Shown in pieces: positions 17,165 through 26,187 of a stretch of 58,603 nucleotides of DNA. Within the stretch, counting starts at the first letter, position 1. Each line of letters starts with the position of its first letter. Origin of the DNA: Salinicola peritrichatus (GTDB lineage: Bacteria > Pseudomonadota > Gammaproteobacteria > Pseudomonadales > Halomonadaceae); contig NZ_PZJU01000053.1 in the NCBI RefSeq assembly GCF_003206715.1, positions 1 to 58,603 on the forward strand. The letters run 5' to 3'. The notes under the pieces are model-generated. The model was not told the DNA's origin. It did not search any database and worked only from the letters and a program-made list of their open reading frames with translations. The translations under genes were made by a program, and so were the position numbers.

Positions 17165-17181
17165 TAGTGTAGCATACACTA
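17165..17181. promoter_or_regulatory. TetR operator between tetR and emrA
   Basis: Perfect 7+3+7 palindrome TAGTGTA-GCA-TACACTA, 28 bases before the emrA ATG and 109 bases before the tetR ATG. The site is close to the emrA-type start, where binding would block transcription. A partial extra half-site (ACACATTGTG) overlaps to the right. Confidence 0.7.
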
Positions 17182-17208
17182 CACATTGTGCAGTCCTGTG
17201 ATCCCGGC

Positions 17209-18324
17209 ATGAAAATCAAGAAGACGATTTATTCGGCATTGGCGGTGCTGGTTCTACTGGTGGTGGCGCTGGTGTTCGTGTGGCACTGGTGGCACACCGG
17301 GCGCTACTTCATCGAAACCGACAATGCTTATGTGCAGACCGACAGCGTAGCGGTTCGTTCGGAGATTACCGCCCGGGTCACGCAAGTGGCGGTGGACGAT
17401 AATCAGCGCGTTCAGCGTGGCGATCTGCTGGTCCAGCTGGACGATCGCGATACCCGCAGCCAATTGGCCCAGGCCCAGGCCCAACTGGCGGTGAGCAGCG
17501 CCAACGTCACCCAGGCCCAGCGCCAGGTCGAACTCGACCAGGCGAGCATCGACGAGGCCCAGGCTCAGGTGGTGGCGGCGCAGTCCGATGTCGCCCAGGC
17601 GCGCCAGCATCTGGAACGTTCGCAGTCACTGGCGGCGCGCGACTACGCCTCGCGTCAGCAACTGCAGGACGATCAGGCCGCGCTGCGTGTCGCTCAGGCG
17701 ACGCTGGCCGCGCGTCAGGCCAGCGTCGAGTCGGCCAAGCGTCAACTGACCGCGGATCAGGCCGCGATCGACAGCGCCGAGGCCAATCGCGAGGCGGCCC
17801 GGGCCGACATCGACTATGCCCAGAGCCAGTTGGAGAAGACCCGCATCGTCGCCAAGCGCGATGGAGTGATCGGTAATCTCGCCATCGAGCCCGGCGATCT
17901 GGCCCAGCCTTCGCTGACGCTGATGCAGCTGGTGCCGGTCTCCAGCGCCTACGTGGTGGCCAACTACAAGGAGACCCAGATCGAGCGCATGCGCGTGGGG
18001 CAGCCGGTATCGCTCGAGGTGGATGCCTATCCGGACATCGAATTCACCGGCCGTATCGTTAGCGTGGCGCCGGCCACCGGGACCCAGTTCAGCCTGCTGC
18101 CGCAGGACAACGCCACCGGCAACTTCAACAAGATCGTGCAGCGGGTGCCGGTGAAAATCCTGGTGACCGGCCCTGAAGACCAGTTGTGGCGACTGCAGTC
18201 GGGGCTGTCGGTGGTGCCATCGGTGGATACCCGCGAGGTCGACGGCCAGGCGATCTACTTTGATCCAGGCCCGGGGCTGCCTGATGCGGATTCCGGCCCC
18301 GGCCTGGACGACGAGCCGCAATGA
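17209..18324 (+). CDS. HlyD/EmrA-type membrane fusion protein
   Basis: A 371-residue periplasmic adaptor anchored by one N-terminal membrane segment (about residues 8-28). The lipoyl half-motifs flank a Gln/Ala-rich coiled-coil hairpin (about 85-215); the opening phrase YFIETDNAYVQTDSVAVRSE is typical of EmrA. After the hairpin come IVAKRDGVIGNLAIEPGD and the beta-barrel YVVANYKETQIERM. It links the EmrB-type pump to an outer-membrane channel that is not encoded here. Start 17209 (MKIKKTIYS) is preferred over the upstream in-frame codon at 17188 because it gives the expected lysine-rich anchor. The emrB-type gene follows after 34 bases. Confidence 0.92.
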   Translation: MKIKKTIYSALAVLVLLVVALVFVWHWWHTGRYFIETDNAYVQTDSVAVRSEITARVTQVAVDDNQRVQRGDLLVQLDDRDTRSQLAQAQAQLAVSSANVTQAQRQVELDQASIDEAQAQVVAAQSDVAQARQHLERSQSLAARDYASRQQLQDDQAALRVAQATLAARQASVESAKRQLTADQAAIDSAEANREAARADIDYAQSQLEKTRIVAKRDGVIGNLAIEPGDLAQPSLTLMQLVPVSSAYVVANYKETQIERMRVGQPVSLEVDAYPDIEFTGRIVSVAPATGTQFSLLPQDNATGNFNKIVQRVPVKILVTGPEDQLWRLQSGLSVVPSVDTREVDGQAIYFDPGPGLPDADSGPGLDDEPQ

Positions 18325-18358
18325 GAGGTCGAGCCGCAGCAATGGGAGGTAAGGAGGC

Positions 18359-19912
18359 ATGAGCGAAGTGGCGGCTCCCTCCAACGGTGGCGGCCCGCAG
18401 GAAATGCCGCCGTGGCACTACCGGTTCGGGTTCATTGCGGCGGTGTTCGGCATGTTCATGGCGATCCTGGACATCCAGATCGTCGCCAGTTCGCTCAACG
18501 AGATCCAGGCCGGCGTCTCCGCCTCGAGCGATGAAATCTCCTGGATCCAGACCTCCTATCTGGTCGCCGAGATCATCATGATTCCGCTTTCCGGCGTGCT
18601 GATGCGCTGGTTGTCGACGCGGGTCGCGTTCGTCATCTCCTGTGTCGGCTTCACCTTGGCCAGCCTAGGCTGCGCGCTGGCATCGAGCATCGAGCAGCTG
18701 ATCGTATTGCGGGCCATCCAGGGCTTCATGGGCGGGGCGATGATTCCGATCACCCAGGCGGTCAGCTTCTCGTTGTTTCCGCGTCGGGCAATGGGCGCCG
18801 TTCAGGGCGTGATCGGCATGGTGGTGACCATGGCGCCATCGATCGGGCCCACCGTCGGCGGTTACGTCACCGAACTGTTCAGTTGGCACTGGCTGTTCCT
18901 GGCCAACGTGGTGCCGGGGATCCTGGTCAGTCTGGCGGCGTGGCGTTTTCTCGATATCGACGAGGGCGACAAGAGCGTTGCCCGGCATCTCGATCTGCGC
19001 GGCCTGGTGCTGATCGCGTTGTTCCTCGGCAGTCTCGAGTTCGTGCTCGAGGAGGGTCCGGGCGACGACTGGTTCGCCAGTGACCTGATCCTGTGGATGA
19101 GCGTGCTCTGCGCGGCTTCCTGCATCGGTTTCTTCTGGCGGGTGCTGACCTACCACGAGCCGATCGTCAATCTGCACGCCTTCCGCAATCTCAATTTCTC
19201 CATCGGCACCGGGCTGGTGTTCGTCATCGGCATCGCGATGTATGGCCTGGTCTACCTGATGCCGCTGTTTCTGGGCGGCGTGCGGGGCTACTCGAGCCTG
19301 CAGATCGGCGAGGTGATGTTCGTCACCGGGGTGGCGATGTTCTGCACCGCGCCGATCGTCGGCCGCCTGACCAACTCGGTGGATCTGCGCGTGTTGCTGT
19401 TCTTCGGCCTGCTGCTGGTCGGCATCGGCACCGCAATGAACTCGAATCTGACCGATGAGTCCGGTTTCTGGCAGTTCTTCTGGCCGCAGATCGTGCGCGG
19501 CATCGGCATGATCATGTGCATCATCCCTGCCGCGCGCATCGCCATGGGCACGCTGCCACCCCAGGAGCTGGGCAATGCCGCCGGCCTGTTCAGCGTGATG
19601 CGCAACCTCGGCGGCGCCGTCGGCCTGGCGATGCTCGATACCGTGCGCGACTGGCGCGAGGACTATCACTGGAACCAGCTGATCCCGGCGCTCAATGACG
19701 GGCGCGTCGTGGTCCAGCAGCAGATCGAGCAGTACCAGTCGATGCTGATGGGACACGTGGTCGATCCCTACCACAGCGCGGTGGCGATGCTCGGCCAGCG
19801 TTTCGGCGTGCAGGCCCAGGTGCTGGCCTACAACGATATCTTCCTGTGGCTGGGCTGCATCTACCTGCTCAGCGTACCGCTGGTGCTGTTGCTCAATAAG
19901 ATCGAGCATTGA
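18359..19912 (+). CDS. DHA2 family multidrug transporter (EmrB-type)
   Basis: A 517-residue major-facilitator protein with about 14 membrane segments. TM1 carries MAILDIQIVASSLNEIQ, loop 2-3 has the LMRWLSTRVAF pattern, and the antiporter motif C region reads MAPSIGPTVGGYVTE. These are hallmarks of proton-driven EmrB-type exporters. GGGAGGTAAGGAGG precedes the start, stronger than usual for the window. With the EmrA-type partner it should expel hydrophobic toxic compounds; the substrate is unknown. A compact hairpin follows the stop codon directly. Confidence 0.93.
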   Translation: MSEVAAPSNGGGPQEMPPWHYRFGFIAAVFGMFMAILDIQIVASSLNEIQAGVSASSDEISWIQTSYLVAEIIMIPLSGVLMRWLSTRVAFVISCVGFTLASLGCALASSIEQLIVLRAIQGFMGGAMIPITQAVSFSLFPRRAMGAVQGVIGMVVTMAPSIGPTVGGYVTELFSWHWLFLANVVPGILVSLAAWRFLDIDEGDKSVARHLDLRGLVLIALFLGSLEFVLEEGPGDDWFASDLILWMSVLCAASCIGFFWRVLTYHEPIVNLHAFRNLNFSIGTGLVFVIGIAMYGLVYLMPLFLGGVRGYSSLQIGEVMFVTGVAMFCTAPIVGRLTNSVDLRVLLFFGLLLVGIGTAMNSNLTDESGFWQFFWPQIVRGIGMIMCIIPAARIAMGTLPPQELGNAAGLFSVMRNLGGAVGLAMLDTVRDWREDYHWNQLIPALNDGRVVVQQQIEQYQSMLMGHVVDPYHSAVAMLGQRFGVQAQVLAYNDIFLWLGCIYLLSVPLVLLLNKIEH

Positions 19913-19927
19913 TCCGGCTGCGCCGGA
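19913..19927 (+). terminator. Compact hairpin at the emrB-type stop codon
   Basis: TCCGGC-TGC-GCCGGA begins on the base after the stop codon. It is followed by GCTGTAAGCCGTAAGCGATAAGCCGGAAGAAAAG, which resembles the purine-rich part of the 30-nt units at 3009-3123. The T run is missing, so termination strength is uncertain. Confidence 0.4.
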
Positions 19928-20011
19928 GCTGTAAGCCGTAAGCGATAAGCCGGAAGAAAAGACAACATCATGGCTACGGGCACCGGTTTCGGGACACTGT
20001 AGACAGCGGTT

Positions 20012-20803
20012 TCAAAGCGCCATGCTCAACGCGACCGCGGCCAGCAGCGCCAGATAGATTCGGGCATGCAGGCCATCCGCCAATTTCGCCGCCAATGGCA
20101 GCGCGGCCTGGATGCCGAGCAGGGCGCCGAGGGCCAGGGCCGTGCCGGCGCCCACGTCGACCAGGCCGATCTGGAACATGCCGGGGCGCGACGCGGGAGG
20201 TATCTGCACGGCATAGGCAAGGGTTGCGCTCAGCGCGATCGGCAACGTCAGTGGATTGGCCATGGCAGCGGCCTTGACCATCGGCAGGCCGGCCCGGCGC
20301 ATCATCGGCACCGTCATCACGCTGCCGCCGACACCCAGCAGCGACGACACGCCTCCGATCAGCAACCCGGACCACAGCGAACGTCGGGGCGCAGGAAGGC
20401 GCCGGGTATTCACGGAATGTTCGAGCGACAGGAAGTGTCGGCGACGCAGGCAGTCGACGATCGTCACCAGCAGGTAGATCACGAAAGCCCAGCGCAGCCA
20501 GTCGTCGTCCAGGCGCGGCGCCAGCAGGGCGCCCAGCCCCGCGCCCAGCGCCATCGGCAGAAGCAGTGGTCTCAGTCGTGCCCATTCCAGATTTCCCGCC
20601 CGCGCCTGGCGATAGCTCGCCCAGCTGGCGGTGAATACCATCACCGCGGCCGAGGTGGCCACCGCGGTGGGCATGGCCGCGTTCGAGGCGCCATACAAAT
20701 GGTAGAGCAATGGCACGATGGCGAAGCCTCCGCCGAAACCGAACAGAATCGTGGTCATGCCGGCGAGCAGGCCGCAGCCGAGCAGTAGTAGTGAGAAAAG
20801 CAT
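20012..20803 (-). CDS. TauE/SafE (TSUP) family permease
   Basis: A 263-residue integral membrane protein with about eight helices. It opens with a glycine-rich MTTILFGFGGGFAIVPLLYHL, and the internally repeated half has GGVSSLLGVGGSVMTVPMM. Both are the TSUP repeats of the family. Relatives export sulfite, sulfoacetate or other organosulfonates, or import sulfur compounds; the substrate cannot be assigned. RBS AAGGGAAA precedes ATG 20803. It is divergent from the AraC-type gene, 105 bases away, which may regulate it. Confidence 0.88.
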   Translation of the reverse strand: MLFSLLLLGCGLLAGMTTILFGFGGGFAIVPLLYHLYGASNAAMPTAVATSAAVMVFTASWASYRQARAGNLEWARLRPLLLPMALGAGLGALLAPRLDDDWLRWAFVIYLLVTIVDCLRRRHFLSLEHSVNTRRLPAPRRSLWSGLLIGGVSSLLGVGGSVMTVPMMRRAGLPMVKAAAMANPLTLPIALSATLAYAVQIPPASRPGMFQIGLVDVGAGTALALGALLGIQAALPLAAKLADGLHARIYLALLAAVALSMAL

Positions 20804-20908
20804 GTCGAGTTTCCCTTGGTGGCGCTAGCGACAGACTCTAGTGCTGGCCGCGATGGCCGTCTTTCGCGTATCGTCCATTCATCCTCGTGAACCGGCCATA
20901 ATCCAGCC

Positions 20909-21691
20909 ATGCGCAACGTTCCCTTGGCGCGATTCGATGCGCTGCCACAGCGGGTGCTGCCTATCCGTACCGATTACCCGCCGGCCACCCGGCTCGACTG
21001 GCACCGGCATCGCCGATCGCAATTGCTCTACGGCGCCACCGGCGTGATGCAGGTGGAGACGCGGTCCGGCAAGTGGACGGTTCCGCCGCAGCGGGCGGTA
21101 TGGATCCCGGCGCAGGAGTCCCATCGCGTATCGATGCGGGACGTTTCGACTTGCAGCCTCTATATCCAGCCGGAGATCGTCTGTCGGACGCCGTCCACGT
21201 GCGAGGCGATCGCGGTCTCGCCGCTGATGCGGCAATTGCTGCTGGCGGCTTCGGAAGTGGCGATTCCGCATGACGAGCACGGACGCGACGGTGCCCTGAT
21301 GGACCTGCTGCTGCATGAGATCCGCCTGGCCCCGGCACTGCCGTTGCACCTGCCGATGCCGGAGGAGGAGCCGCTGCGCGGCCTGTGCCGCGCTTTCCTG
21401 GCACGGCCGGACGCGCACCTCACGGCCGCTGCCTGTGCCCGCGAACTGCATTGGAGCGAGCGCAGCTTTCGTCGCCGGTTTCGCCGCCAGACCGGGATGG
21501 GTTTCCTCGACTGGCGGGGGCGGGCCTGCGTGTTGCAATCACTGCCCCGGCTGGCCGCCGGCGAGAGCGTTACCCGGGTGGCGCTGGATGCCGGTTACGA
21601 CAGCGCGAGCGCCTTCTCCAGCGCCTTTCGGCGAATACTGGGATGTCCGCCTTCTCACTATCTGCCGTGCAAGCCGCTGGAGGGTCGATGA
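20909..21691 (+). CDS. AraC family transcriptional regulator
   Basis: A 260-residue regulator with an N-terminal cupin sensor (TRLDWHRHRRSQLLYGATG and VPPQRAVWIPAQESHRV) and a C-terminal double HTH (HLTAAACARELHWSERSFRR...RFRRQTG and VTRVALDAGYDSASAFSSAF). The architecture is the small-sensor AraC group that often controls a divergent transporter. The TauE/SafE gene is divergent here, so regulation of that permease is a reasonable inference. No strong RBS is visible before ATG 20909. Confidence 0.92.
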   Translation: MRNVPLARFDALPQRVLPIRTDYPPATRLDWHRHRRSQLLYGATGVMQVETRSGKWTVPPQRAVWIPAQESHRVSMRDVSTCSLYIQPEIVCRTPSTCEAIAVSPLMRQLLLAASEVAIPHDEHGRDGALMDLLLHEIRLAPALPLHLPMPEEEPLRGLCRAFLARPDAHLTAAACARELHWSERSFRRRFRRQTGMGFLDWRGRACVLQSLPRLAAGESVTRVALDAGYDSASAFSSAFRRILGCPPSHYLPCKPLEGR

Positions 21692-21761
21692 CTGTGCATT
21701 CCAGCGCGTGGATGATTCAATAGCGCGATCTTTTCGCTGTCGAACGTCTCGGGAAATCGCC

Positions 21762-22175
21762 ATGAGCACACCACAACCGCCCAAGCCGGGCGCCGACGAG
21801 CCCATCCGTACCTTGTTGCGCCTGATCGGCAGCTTCGCCGCGCCGGTGGTGGTCTACCTGGTGGTATGGGAAGTGGTGGCGCGCTTGGTCCTGCCCAACG
21901 TTGCCGAGTCGGGGCGCAGCTTCGCCATCAATCTGTTCAGCGTGTTGATTCCCTGCGCCGGGGTACTGGTCAGCGTCTATCTCGCCGGGATCAAGGCCGG
22001 TCGTCTGCTCGGCGGCGGCGTGATGAGCGTGTTCTTCCTCTATCTCTACGTTTCGTCCGGGGTCGCCTTCAGTTGGCTGCCGGTGCTGTTGACTCTGGGT
22101 GGCGTGGCGCTGGCGGTGGTGCTGGCGCGTTACTGCCCGACCATGAAGCCCGATCTCAGCGGCGCCTTCGGCTGA
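21762..22175 (+). CDS. Small four-helix inner-membrane protein, unknown function
   Basis: A 137-residue protein with four predicted membrane helices: about residues 24-45 (FAAPVVVYLVVWEVVARLVL), 54-77, 82-100 and 103-122. I recognise no named family. The start at ATG 21762 (MSTPQPPKPGADEP) is chosen by the hydrophilic N-terminus and the preceding GGGAAA. It ends 4 bases before tmcA, so the two are probably co-transcribed and perhaps translationally linked. The frame stays open upstream through the AraC gene, but that part is a shadow. Confidence 0.7.
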   Translation: MSTPQPPKPGADEPIRTLLRLIGSFAAPVVVYLVVWEVVARLVLPNVAESGRSFAINLFSVLIPCAGVLVSVYLAGIKAGRLLGGGVMSVFFLYLYVSSGVAFSWLPVLLTLGGVALAVVLARYCPTMKPDLSGAFG

Positions 22176-22179
22176 GCCG

Positions 22180-24486
22180 ATGAACGACCTGACCGCCTGG
22201 TTGCGCGAGCGACGTGCCGAACTGATGGCGCGGCGCTGGCGTGGGGTGACATGGATCGCCGAGGATGCCGAGGCGGGTGTCGCCAAGGCCGCGCGCTGGG
22301 TCGCAGCCGGCGATTGGCGGGCGCCGTTGTGGATCGGCCCGGAGCTGGCCGAGGTGCCGTCCGGCGTGTCGCGGCTTACCGCCTCGCGGGTGCGTAGCCG
22401 GCTGGGCAGCGAGCACGATCTGGTGGTGTTCGATGCGGTCTCCGTCGAGGCCGGATTCGATCCCGATGCCTTCGGCGCGATCAGCGGCAGCGTCGTGGCC
22501 GGTGGCTGGTTGCTGCTGTTGACCCCGCGTCATTGGCGAGCGTCTCTCTTCCTATCCGATGTGACGCGCTGGCGGCCGGATGCCGACTATCGCCGCCTGG
22601 CGCACTGGCCCCATGCGCCCGATTCCCTCGCTGCCCGTTACCTGCAACGGCTGGCCATGCGCCTGGGCCAGGCTTCCCATGTCGCCCACTGGTCAGGGGA
22701 TATCGAGTTGCCGAGCATGCCGGCGTTCAGCATTTTCGAGCCTGGGACAACCAACGTCGCACTCGACGATCCCGACTGCCTTACCCGGGACCAGGCCGAG
22801 GCGGTCCAGCGTTTGGTCCGCCTGCGCCGGCGCCGTCCCGTGGTACTGATCGCCGATCGCGGGCGCGGCAAGAGCGCGGCGCTGGGGATTGCCGCCGCGC
22901 GTCGGCTGCAGCGGGGCGAGAGCCGCTTGTGGGTGACGTCCTCCAGCCGCGAGGCGGTCGAGGCGTTGTTCGAACGGCTCGCTGCCTTGCTGCCCGCCGG
23001 GCGGCGTGAGGCGGAGCGCTTCGAGGTCGTCCTCGAGGGGCGCGACTGCCGCGTCGAATGGTTGGCGCCGGAGCGGGTGATACCGGCGCTGGCCGCCGCC
23101 GATATCGATGCCCGGTCCCCGCCGACGTTGTTCATCGACGAGGCGGCATCGATTCCCGCCGCACGCCTGGTCAGTTGGCTGCGGCAATTTCCCCGCATCG
23201 CCTTCGCCACCACCGTGCATGGCTACGAAGGTACCGGCCGCGGTTTCGAGGTCCGCCTGCGCGATGCCCTCGACCGCCTGACGCCGGAGTGGAAGCGGCT
23301 CACGCTGCAGACGCCAATTCGCTGGGGCGCCAATGATCCACTGGAAGCGCTGACCCGCGAGCTGTTGTGCCTGGATGCCGAGATTTCCGCGCCGCAGGCG
23401 CTCGCAAGCGCCGTCGCTGAAAATGCCGTCTGCCATGCCTGGTTGGATCGCGCCGCCCTGGCGCGTGACGAAACCCTGCTGAATCAGGCTTTCGGCCTGC
23501 TGGTGCAGGCGCACTACCGCACCGCACCGAGCGATCTGCGTCAACTGCTCGACGGTCCCGATCTACGCTTGCTGGCGGCGATGGCCGGCGACACCCTGGT
23601 CGGGCTCTGCGTGGTACAGCAGGAAGGCGGCTTCGACGCCGAACTCGCCGCCGACATCCAGCTTGGCCGGCGCCGTCCGCGCGGTCATCTGCTGGCCCAG
23701 TCGCTGGCGATGCATGGTGGTCACATCGAGGCGGCGACCGCACGCTGGTGGCGGATCATGCGGATCGCCGTGCATCCGGCGCTGCGTCGCCGGGGCGTCG
23801 GCGGACGACTGGTCGCAGGCGTCGCCGAAGAGGCCGGGAAGGCCGCCATCGACCGGCTCGGCGTGAGTTTCGGCGCCGAGCCCGGCCTGATGCGCTTCTG
23901 GCGCGGGCAGGGTTTTCATACCTTGCGCCTCGGGCTGACCCGCGAAGCGGCTAGCGGCGAGCCGGCGATGATGATGGGACGAGGCCTGACGCCTGCCGCC
24001 CGCGCCGATCTCGGCGATCTGACGCGCGACTTCGAAACGCTGCTGCCGGATCTGCTGGCGGAGGAGCTCGACGACATCGAGCCGTTGGTCGCGGCGGGCT
24101 GGCTGCACGAAGGTGCCATCCTCGAGCCGGACGATGAAACATGGGCACGGCTGGCCTGGTTTGCCGCTGGCGGTGGCGAACTGGCACTGGTGCGTCCCTG
24201 GTTGCGGCAAGCCTGGCTGGCATGGTGGCGTCGACAGCCGCTGGCCGCGCTGCCCACGGCCATCGAGGCGGACGTGATCCCGGCGCCAGCCGAGGGCGGC
24301 CCAGGCAGCGCTTCCGCCATCGCGGCCTGGGTGGCGGCGCTGTTCCAGCGGCATGACGCTGCGCTCGCGCGCGGCGGCAGGCGCGATCGTCAGGCGGTGG
24401 CGAGAGCGCTGGTCCGGCACCTGCTCGAAGACGCGGGGGGCTTGGGTCATGCGCCAAATATGGTCAAGTCTCGACCGGACGAGTAA
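22180..24486 (+). CDS. tmcA: tRNA(Met) cytidine acetyltransferase
   Basis: This 768-residue enzyme makes N4-acetylcytidine at the wobble base of elongator tRNA-Met, using ATP and acetyl-CoA. An N-terminal DUF1726-type domain is followed by the RNA-helicase-like ATPase with Walker A GRGKS at residues 228-232 and Walker B LFIDEAASI. A GNAT domain follows (RIAVHPALRRRGVGGRLV, near residue 530), and then the tRNA-binding tail. It is about 100 residues longer than E. coli TmcA (671), the extra length lying in linkers and the C-terminus. It lies 4 bases after the small membrane-protein gene, and a terminator follows. Confidence 0.95.
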   Translation: MNDLTAWLRERRAELMARRWRGVTWIAEDAEAGVAKAARWVAAGDWRAPLWIGPELAEVPSGVSRLTASRVRSRLGSEHDLVVFDAVSVEAGFDPDAFGAISGSVVAGGWLLLLTPRHWRASLFLSDVTRWRPDADYRRLAHWPHAPDSLAARYLQRLAMRLGQASHVAHWSGDIELPSMPAFSIFEPGTTNVALDDPDCLTRDQAEAVQRLVRLRRRRPVVLIADRGRGKSAALGIAAARRLQRGESRLWVTSSSREAVEALFERLAALLPAGRREAERFEVVLEGRDCRVEWLAPERVIPALAAADIDARSPPTLFIDEAASIPAARLVSWLRQFPRIAFATTVHGYEGTGRGFEVRLRDALDRLTPEWKRLTLQTPIRWGANDPLEALTRELLCLDAEISAPQALASAVAENAVCHAWLDRAALARDETLLNQAFGLLVQAHYRTAPSDLRQLLDGPDLRLLAAMAGDTLVGLCVVQQEGGFDAELAADIQLGRRRPRGHLLAQSLAMHGGHIEAATARWWRIMRIAVHPALRRRGVGGRLVAGVAEEAGKAAIDRLGVSFGAEPGLMRFWRGQGFHTLRLGLTREAASGEPAMMMGRGLTPAARADLGDLTRDFETLLPDLLAEELDDIEPLVAAGWLHEGAILEPDDETWARLAWFAAGGGELALVRPWLRQAWLAWWRRQPLAALPTAIEADVIPAPAEGGPGSASAIAAWVAALFQRHDAALARGGRRDRQAVARALVRHLLEDAGGLGHAPNMVKSRPDE

Positions 24487-24500
24487 GGTGTTGGCACCTC

Positions 24501-24534
24501 AAAAACGAGCCGCGGTCCGCTGCCGGCTCGGGTT
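24501..24534 (+). terminator. Terminator after tmcA
   Basis: AAAAA precedes arms CGAGCCG (24506-24512) and CGGCTCG (24524-24530), then GGTTT. It is a symmetric intrinsic terminator 20 bases after the tmcA stop. Confidence 0.7.
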
Positions 24535-24600
24535 TCATTCATCACTCTTCGACACCCGTTGCGGTGACATGCTCGCCGCACGACGAGGCTGGAATCGATC

Positions 24601-26076
24601 ATGAACGACCATCTGCTGCAGTTGTCTCCCGAGCCCGTCTGGCGCCATTTCCGCACCCTGTGCAATACGCCGCGGCCCTCCGGCCACGAGGCCAGGCTGG
24701 TCGAGACGCTGGAACGCTGGGCCGACGACAAGGGCCTGGCCCACGACCGCGACGGCTACGGCAACCTGCGCATTCGCAAGCCGGCCAGTCCCGGTTGCGA
24801 AGGGGTGCCCGGCGTGATCCTCCAGGGCCATCTCGATATGGTCACCCAGGCCAACAGCGATCACCCGCACGACTTTCTCAACGATCCGCTCGATACCTAC
24901 GTCGAGAACGGCTGGCTGCACGCCCGCGGCACGACCCTGGGGGCCGACAACGGTCTCGGCGTCGCCGCCGCGCTGGCGATCCTGGAGGCGGAGGATATCG
25001 CCCACGGTCCGCTCGAGGCGCTGTTCACCCTGGAGGAGGAGACCTCGCTGCAAGGCGCGCTCTCCCTCGACGAAGGCTGGCTGGAAGGACGCTACCTGCT
25101 CAATCTCGATTCCGAGGATCGCGGCGAGGTCTACATCGGCTGCGCCGGTGGCGCGGATGTGGTGATCGACGCCGATCTGCCGATGCGCGGCTGCGACGAC
25201 GGGGAAGTGCTGCGGCAGATCGCGTTGACCGGGCTGGTCGGCGGTCACTCGGGAGCCGATATCCACAAGGAGCGCGGCAACGCCAACCAGTTGCTGGTAC
25301 GCGCGTTGCGGGCGCTGGAGCCGTTCGAGATCCGGCTGGTGGACTACCATGGCGGCACCCTGCGCAATGCGCTGCCGCGGGAAGCCTTCGTCACCATCGC
25401 CGTCGACGAGGACGCCCTGCCGGCGCTGGAGGAGACGCTGGCTGACTTGCAGGCGCTCTATCGCGAGGAACTGGCGGGTGTCGACGATAACGTGACATTG
25501 ACGCTGTCGCCGGCAGCGGTTTCCTGTGAAGATGCCGAGGCGCTGACCGATACCGCCACCCAACTGCTGGTATCTGCCTTGCATGCTGCGCCCTATGGCG
25601 TCGAACGCATGAGCGTCGAGGTGCCGGGCGTGGTCGAGACTTCCAACAATCTCGGCGTGGTGACGCTGGAGAACGGTCGTTTTCACCTCTGTGCCTTGGT
25701 ACGTTCGCTGCGCGACAGTGCCACGCGCAATCTGGCCGACCGTTTCGCCGCGCTGTTCGGTTTGATCGGCGCCAAGACAAGGGTCGAGAACGTCTATCCG
25801 GGTTGGACACCGAGTGCCGACAGCACCCTGTTGACCCGTTTTCGCCGCATCCACCAAGAACAACTGGGGCAGGACCCGGCGGTCAAGGTGATCCACGCCG
25901 GGCTCGAGTGCGGCATCATCGGTGGCAAGTATCCGCAGCTGGAGATGATCTCCTTCGGCCCGGTGATTCGCGGTGCCCACTCGCCCACCGAGCGCACGGA
26001 GATTGCCTCGGTGGAGGAGTTCTGGCGCGTGCTCAAGGCGCTGGTGGCCGACATTGCTTCCGGCAAGGCCGCCTGA
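24601..26076 (+). CDS. pepD: Aminoacyl-histidine dipeptidase (M20C)
   Basis: A 491-residue cytosolic zinc dipeptidase that cleaves Xaa-His and other dipeptides. Metal and catalytic motifs are in order: GHLDMV, GADNGLGVAAALAIL, TLEEETSLQGA, NLDSED, and the lid-domain motif GGHSGADIHKERGNANQL. Length equals E. coli PepD (485). No clear RBS lies before ATG 24601, but the start aligns with the family. The TGA stop codon is the first three bases of the second copy of the inverted-repeat element (26074-26154). Confidence 0.96.
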   Translation: MNDHLLQLSPEPVWRHFRTLCNTPRPSGHEARLVETLERWADDKGLAHDRDGYGNLRIRKPASPGCEGVPGVILQGHLDMVTQANSDHPHDFLNDPLDTYVENGWLHARGTTLGADNGLGVAAALAILEAEDIAHGPLEALFTLEEETSLQGALSLDEGWLEGRYLLNLDSEDRGEVYIGCAGGADVVIDADLPMRGCDDGEVLRQIALTGLVGGHSGADIHKERGNANQLLVRALRALEPFEIRLVDYHGGTLRNALPREAFVTIAVDEDALPALEETLADLQALYREELAGVDDNVTLTLSPAAVSCEDAEALTDTATQLLVSALHAAPYGVERMSVEVPGVVETSNNLGVVTLENGRFHLCALVRSLRDSATRNLADRFAALFGLIGAKTRVENVYPGWTPSADSTLLTRFRRIHQEQLGQDPAVKVIHAGLECGIIGGKYPQLEMISFGPVIRGAHSPTERTEIASVEEFWRVLKALVADIASGKAA

Positions 26077-26154
26077 GGAAACACTGCATAAATGTCTGCG
26101 CAGGCGAATCGCTGCGTTGCGTGGTGCTCGACGTATTTATTCAGTGTTTCCTTA
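26074..26154 (+). repeat. Inverted-repeat-bounded element abutting pepD (copy 2, short form)
   Basis: An 81-base element bounded by AGGAAACACTG (26076-26086) and its exact inverse CAGTGTTTCCT (26142-26152); with ATAAAT/ATTTAT the ends pair almost completely. Bases 26074-26128 match 50 of 55 bases with the thrB-side element (5452-5398 read on the minus strand). The pepD stop TGA is its first three bases. A TTAATTAATTAA palindrome follows directly. It may act as a terminator between the convergent pepD and katE. Confidence 0.65.
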
Positions 26155-26187
26155 ATTAATTAAGCCACGATTTGCTGCGTGGACGAA

